Below the pieces are notes generated by a model, which did not search any database, was not told where the DNA came from, and was given only the letters and a program-made list of their open reading frames with translations. A stretch of DNA of 9,189 bases, taken from the NCBI GenBank assembly GCA_031276105.1, contig JAISNS010000151.1, positions 1 to 9,189 on the forward strand. The letters are read 5' to 3'. Source of the DNA: Dysgonamonadaceae bacterium (GTDB lineage: Bacteria; Bacteroidota; Bacteroidia; Bacteroidales; Azobacteroidaceae). This document shows, in pieces, positions 7,325 to 9,189 of the stretch. Each line of letters starts with the position of its first letter. Position 1 is the first letter of the stretch. The position numbers were made by a program, and so were the translations under genes.

Positions 7325-7428
7325 TTTATACCAACAAGGGGGTAAGACCCATAGTTGTCAGCTTAATAGCCGTAAATACCTCATTTTTAACTAATTTATT
7401 CCAACAAAACAACCGCAGTGGCAAGTGA

Positions 7429-7451
7429 TGCAATAGATATTCCCTATTGCA
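7429..7451. repeat. inverted repeat, 8-bp arms
   Basis: TGCAATAG (7429-7436) and CTATTGCA (7444-7451) are perfect arms around a 7-base loop. No T tract follows on either strand, so a terminator role is unlikely. Confidence 0.5.
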
Positions 7452-7454
7452 GGA

Positions 7455-7477
7455 CATCCCGCGGCAAGCGCGGGATG
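7455..7477. repeat. GC-rich inverted repeat, 9-bp arms
   Basis: CATCCCGCG (7455-7463) and CGCGGGATG (7469-7477) form a perfect stem with the 5-base loop GCAAG. It is much more GC-rich than its A/T-rich surroundings and lacks a T tract, which fits a REP-like dispersed element better than a terminator. Confidence 0.6.
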
Positions 7478-7492
7478 ACAGAAATAAAATAC

Positions 7493-7520
7493 GTAGAGAC
7501 GCGATTAATCGCGTCTCTAC
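7493..7520 (-). terminator. perfect 28-bp palindrome, possible terminator
   Basis: The arm GTAGAGACGCGATT (7493-7506) is followed directly by its exact reverse complement (7507-7520). On the minus strand the stem is followed by GTATTTTATTTCT, a T-rich run, and it begins 53 bases past the stop of the surface-protein gene, so it can serve as its terminator. The same type of GTAGAGACG palindrome is familiar to me as a dispersed repeat in several bacterial phyla, so it may be a repeat co-opted as a terminator. Confidence 0.6.
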
Positions 7521-7573
7521 ATTTATCAAGGTTATCGACGAACCGTTGGTCGCTTGCACAAAAGTTCCTGAAA

Positions 7574-9189
7574 CTACTTATCCCTAACGCACCGCAGCAA
7601 ATGCCCAATGTTATTGTTGCGAGAGTTAGTGAATTCCGGCCTGAATCCATCGTTGGGGCTAATGTACGCACCGTAGGCTAGATTCGTGTTATACGACTCG
7701 GACGTCCAATAGTCGCCTCGCACCCAACCGTCCACTCCGATTTCTATAATATCGAGACTATTAAGGGCGTACTGAGCAAAATCCGCTCTGGTCGGAACCC
7801 GCCACGGAGCAGGACACAACTTGTCAGGATGAGTGGCAACCATACACCACGTAAACGATGAACCATAAGTATCAGTCTCAGCATCAGTATTACGATTACG
7901 AAAATCAACTAAAGAATTACTCGAGGAAGCAAAAGATTTCTTCAAAGAGTTTTCTATCTTCACATTAGCAGAAAGGATTATGCCATTACGTTCATATTCA
8001 TCATCGTTAATGAACGAATACTTGCCGTAATTACCCATAGAATTATAAGACTGCAGTAGATCACAATCGGAAACAATCTGAGGAACAACATTCAATTTAA
8101 CTTCAGCACGATAAGTATTTGTGCAACCGGTAGTGGTATTGTACGACTGCATCCAATAAGACGTTGCTGTTGTTGTAGTTACAGTAACAGAATTAGTTTG
8201 GCTACCACCGGGTATGGGTGAAGCAGCGTTCTGCGTAGCATACCAATTAATCGTACAACCAGTCTCAGGAGTAGCGGTGAGCGTAACCGAGGTACTGTTA
8301 AGGGTAATTGAAATAGAAAGGTTACTAGGCCCCAGAAGACTCTCAACAGTCACATCTTGCGTACTGGCTTTCGGAGCGCTGGAGCAAGAAGGAGTCAGCG
8401 CACGAACGGAAATCGAACCGGCAGAATAAGTTCCTACAGCAGTTCCGCGAATCGTAATCGAATTGCCGGTAGCATCGCCTTGAATAGTCAATCCTGTTGG
8501 TACCGTCCATTCATAGCTCGTAGCGCCGGTTACAGCAGGTATAGTGGCAGTAAAATTTTGATTAGTTTTGCATAGCGCAGTAGTTGAAAAAGTTATATCG
8601 CCGGTGATGACAGGTATGGCGGCAACAGTCACAGTTTGCGCACTGACACTCGTAGCGCCGGCACATGAAGAAATCATCGCATGAACCGTTATCGAACCGG
8701 CCGAATAAGTTTTGGCAACATCTCCGCGAATCGTAATCGAATTGCTGGTAGAAGAGCCTGACAGCCCGGCAGGCAATGACCAAACATAACTAACACCAGC
8801 TACATTGGGAACAGTGGCGGTAAATGTAGTACCGACGCCGCATATCGTAGTAGCTGATAAAGTCATCGTTCCGGGAGTGGCAGGGATGGCGACAACCGTC
8901 ACCGCTTGCGTATTGTAGCTCAGGCCACTGCTGCAGAACGAGTTCTTCGCCTTTACGGAAATCGAATTGGCAGCATAAGTTTTGACAGTATTTCCGCGAA
9001 TCGTAATCGTAGCGCCGTTAGAAGCGCCGACGAAACTCAGGCCGTCGGGCAATGTCCATTCATAACTCGCAGCGTGTTCTACATCAGCTACAGTGGCGGT
9101 AAATGTAGCACCCGCGCATATCTCAGTAGATGAAAAACTAATCGTTCCGGGAGTGGCAGGAATGGCGACAACCGTCACCGCTTGCGTAT
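7574..9189 (-). CDS. PKD/Ig-repeat surface protein with C-terminal FISUMP domain, 5' partial
   Basis: The last 537 or so residues of a larger protein. The frame stays open through the window edge, and the GTG at 9178 is only a Val inside a repeat. Counting from that Val: three PKD-like repeats of 90-93 residues (1-92, 93-182, 183-275), each opening VTV-x-AIP and carrying an ITIRG motif. Each has two Cys (21/82, 113/172, 203/265), perhaps a disulfide. Next is a different Ig-like domain (276-368) with TGCTINWYAT and a second Cys near 352, like the Ig_7 type. The end is a FISUMP domain (about 370-534) with CPAPWRVPTR (455-464), YWTSES (490-495) and the terminal LLRCVRDK. Such architecture is typical of exported Bacteroidetes cell-surface proteins, possibly adhesive. 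The signal peptide would lie outside the window. No enzymatic domain and no type IX secretion C-terminal domain is visible. Stop codon is TAG. Confidence 0.85.
   Translation of the reverse strand, partial: TQAVTVVAIPATPGTISFSSTEICAGATFTATVADVEHAASYEWTLPDGLSFVGASNGATITIRGNTVKTYAANSISVKAKNSFCSSGLSYNTQAVTVVAIPATPGTMTLSATTICGVGTTFTATVPNVAGVSYVWSLPAGLSGSSTSNSITIRGDVAKTYSAGSITVHAMISSCAGATSVSAQTVTVAAIPVITGDITFSTTALCKTNQNFTATIPAVTGATSYEWTVPTGLTIQGDATGNSITIRGTAVGTYSAGSISVRALTPSCSSAPKASTQDVTVESLLGPSNLSISITLNSTSVTLTATPETGCTINWYATQNAASPIPGGSQTNSVTVTTTTATSYWMQSYNTTTGCTNTYRAEVKLNVVPQIVSDCDLLQSYNSMGNYGKYSFINDDEYERNGIILSANVKIENSLKKSFASSSNSLVDFRNRNTDAETDTYGSSFTWCMVATHPDKLCPAPWRVPTRADFAQYALNSLDIIEIGVDGWVRGDYWTSESYNTNLAYGAYISPNDGFRPEFTNSRNNNIGHLLRCVRDK
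8354..9189 (-). repeat. tandem coding repeats of about 270-280 bp
   Basis: Three complete PKD-like units (8903-9178, 8633-8902, 8354-8632) plus the edge of a fourth. Identity is patchy. The unit boundary is nearly invariant: 8865-8913 and 9141-9189, exactly 276 bp apart, differ at one of 49 positions. The ITIRG-coding stretch is also repeated. Boundary conservation suggests recent duplication or gene conversion. Confidence 0.8.

Larger units (their letters stand above)
7214..7573. other. repeat-rich gene-free region
   Basis: About 360 bases between the gcvH promoter and the 3' end of the surface-protein gene, with no credible gene. Short open frames cross it on both strands, but they simply translate the palindromes. 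It contains a CGGAT ladder (7292-7324) and three hairpins (7429-7451, 7455-7477, 7493-7520). The part from 7325 to 7428 has no structure I can name. Confidence 0.7.

Noticed and set aside
6850..7428. 192-codon plus-strand open frame
   Set aside because: Covers gcvH in antisense and then the repeat-rich gap; no motif, promoter or domain.
7429..7520. CRISPR array
   Set aside because: The three hairpins differ in sequence and length, with no direct repeat and no regular spacer; no cas gene is present.
7326..7681. Short open frames of 75-87 codons on both strands
   Set aside because: Their translated parts are the palindromes and hairpins themselves, and they overlap the end of the surface-protein gene.
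8354..9189. Intergenic tandem repeat or satellite
   Set aside because: The period is a multiple of three, the frame stays open and each unit encodes a PKD-like domain, so it is a coding repeat.

Overview
The window looks like a chromosomal segment of a Bacteroidetes bacterium, most likely from Bacteroidales. The evidence is threefold. Promoter -7 boxes of the form TAnnTTTG stand before three transcription units, and start codons lack Shine-Dalgarno sites but have A/T-rich leaders. IspG is the long three-domain form. A large PKD/Ig-like surface protein ends in a FISUMP domain, and a multi-repeat DUF349 protein is present. Genus cannot be read from the sequence.

Left part (1-1245): about 370 bases hold no convincing gene. 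They carry a candidate promoter, a strong intrinsic terminator (together perhaps a short RNA of about 105 nt) and a second promoter. That second promoter drives a secreted M48-peptidase-like protein whose zinc-binding and catalytic residues are replaced. A 68-bp convergent gap with a perfect 11-bp inverted repeat separates it from the next gene.

Middle (1246-7213): two minus-strand operons. Upstream is gcvH-purE-ispG (glycine cleavage H protein, purine biosynthesis, MEP isoprenoid pathway), with a TATCTTTG box just before gcvH. purE and ispG both start with GTG and are separated by nothing but one TAA codon, in the same frame. Next, behind its own TAGCTTTG box, comes a DUF349 repeat protein followed by a group III-type 6-phosphofructokinase, overlapping by ATGA. 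These are mainly housekeeping genes. GcvH feeds one-carbon units that purine synthesis uses; IspG and phosphofructokinase serve isoprenoid synthesis and glycolysis.

Right part (7214-9189): a gene-free stretch of nearly 400 bases is packed with repeat elements. It holds a 9-10 bp CGGAT ladder and three consecutive hairpins, one a perfect 28-bp palindrome. It is followed by the 3' portion of a minus-strand gene for a surface protein with at least three PKD-like repeats of about 92 residues, one Ig-like domain and a C-terminal FISUMP domain. Its 5' end lies beyond the window, and the window edge falls inside another repeat copy.

I see no phage, CRISPR, transposase or toxin-antitoxin genes. The least ordinary points are the degenerate M48 protein, the candidate short RNA upstream of it, the in-frame purE-TAA-ispG junction and the repeat cluster at 7292-7520.
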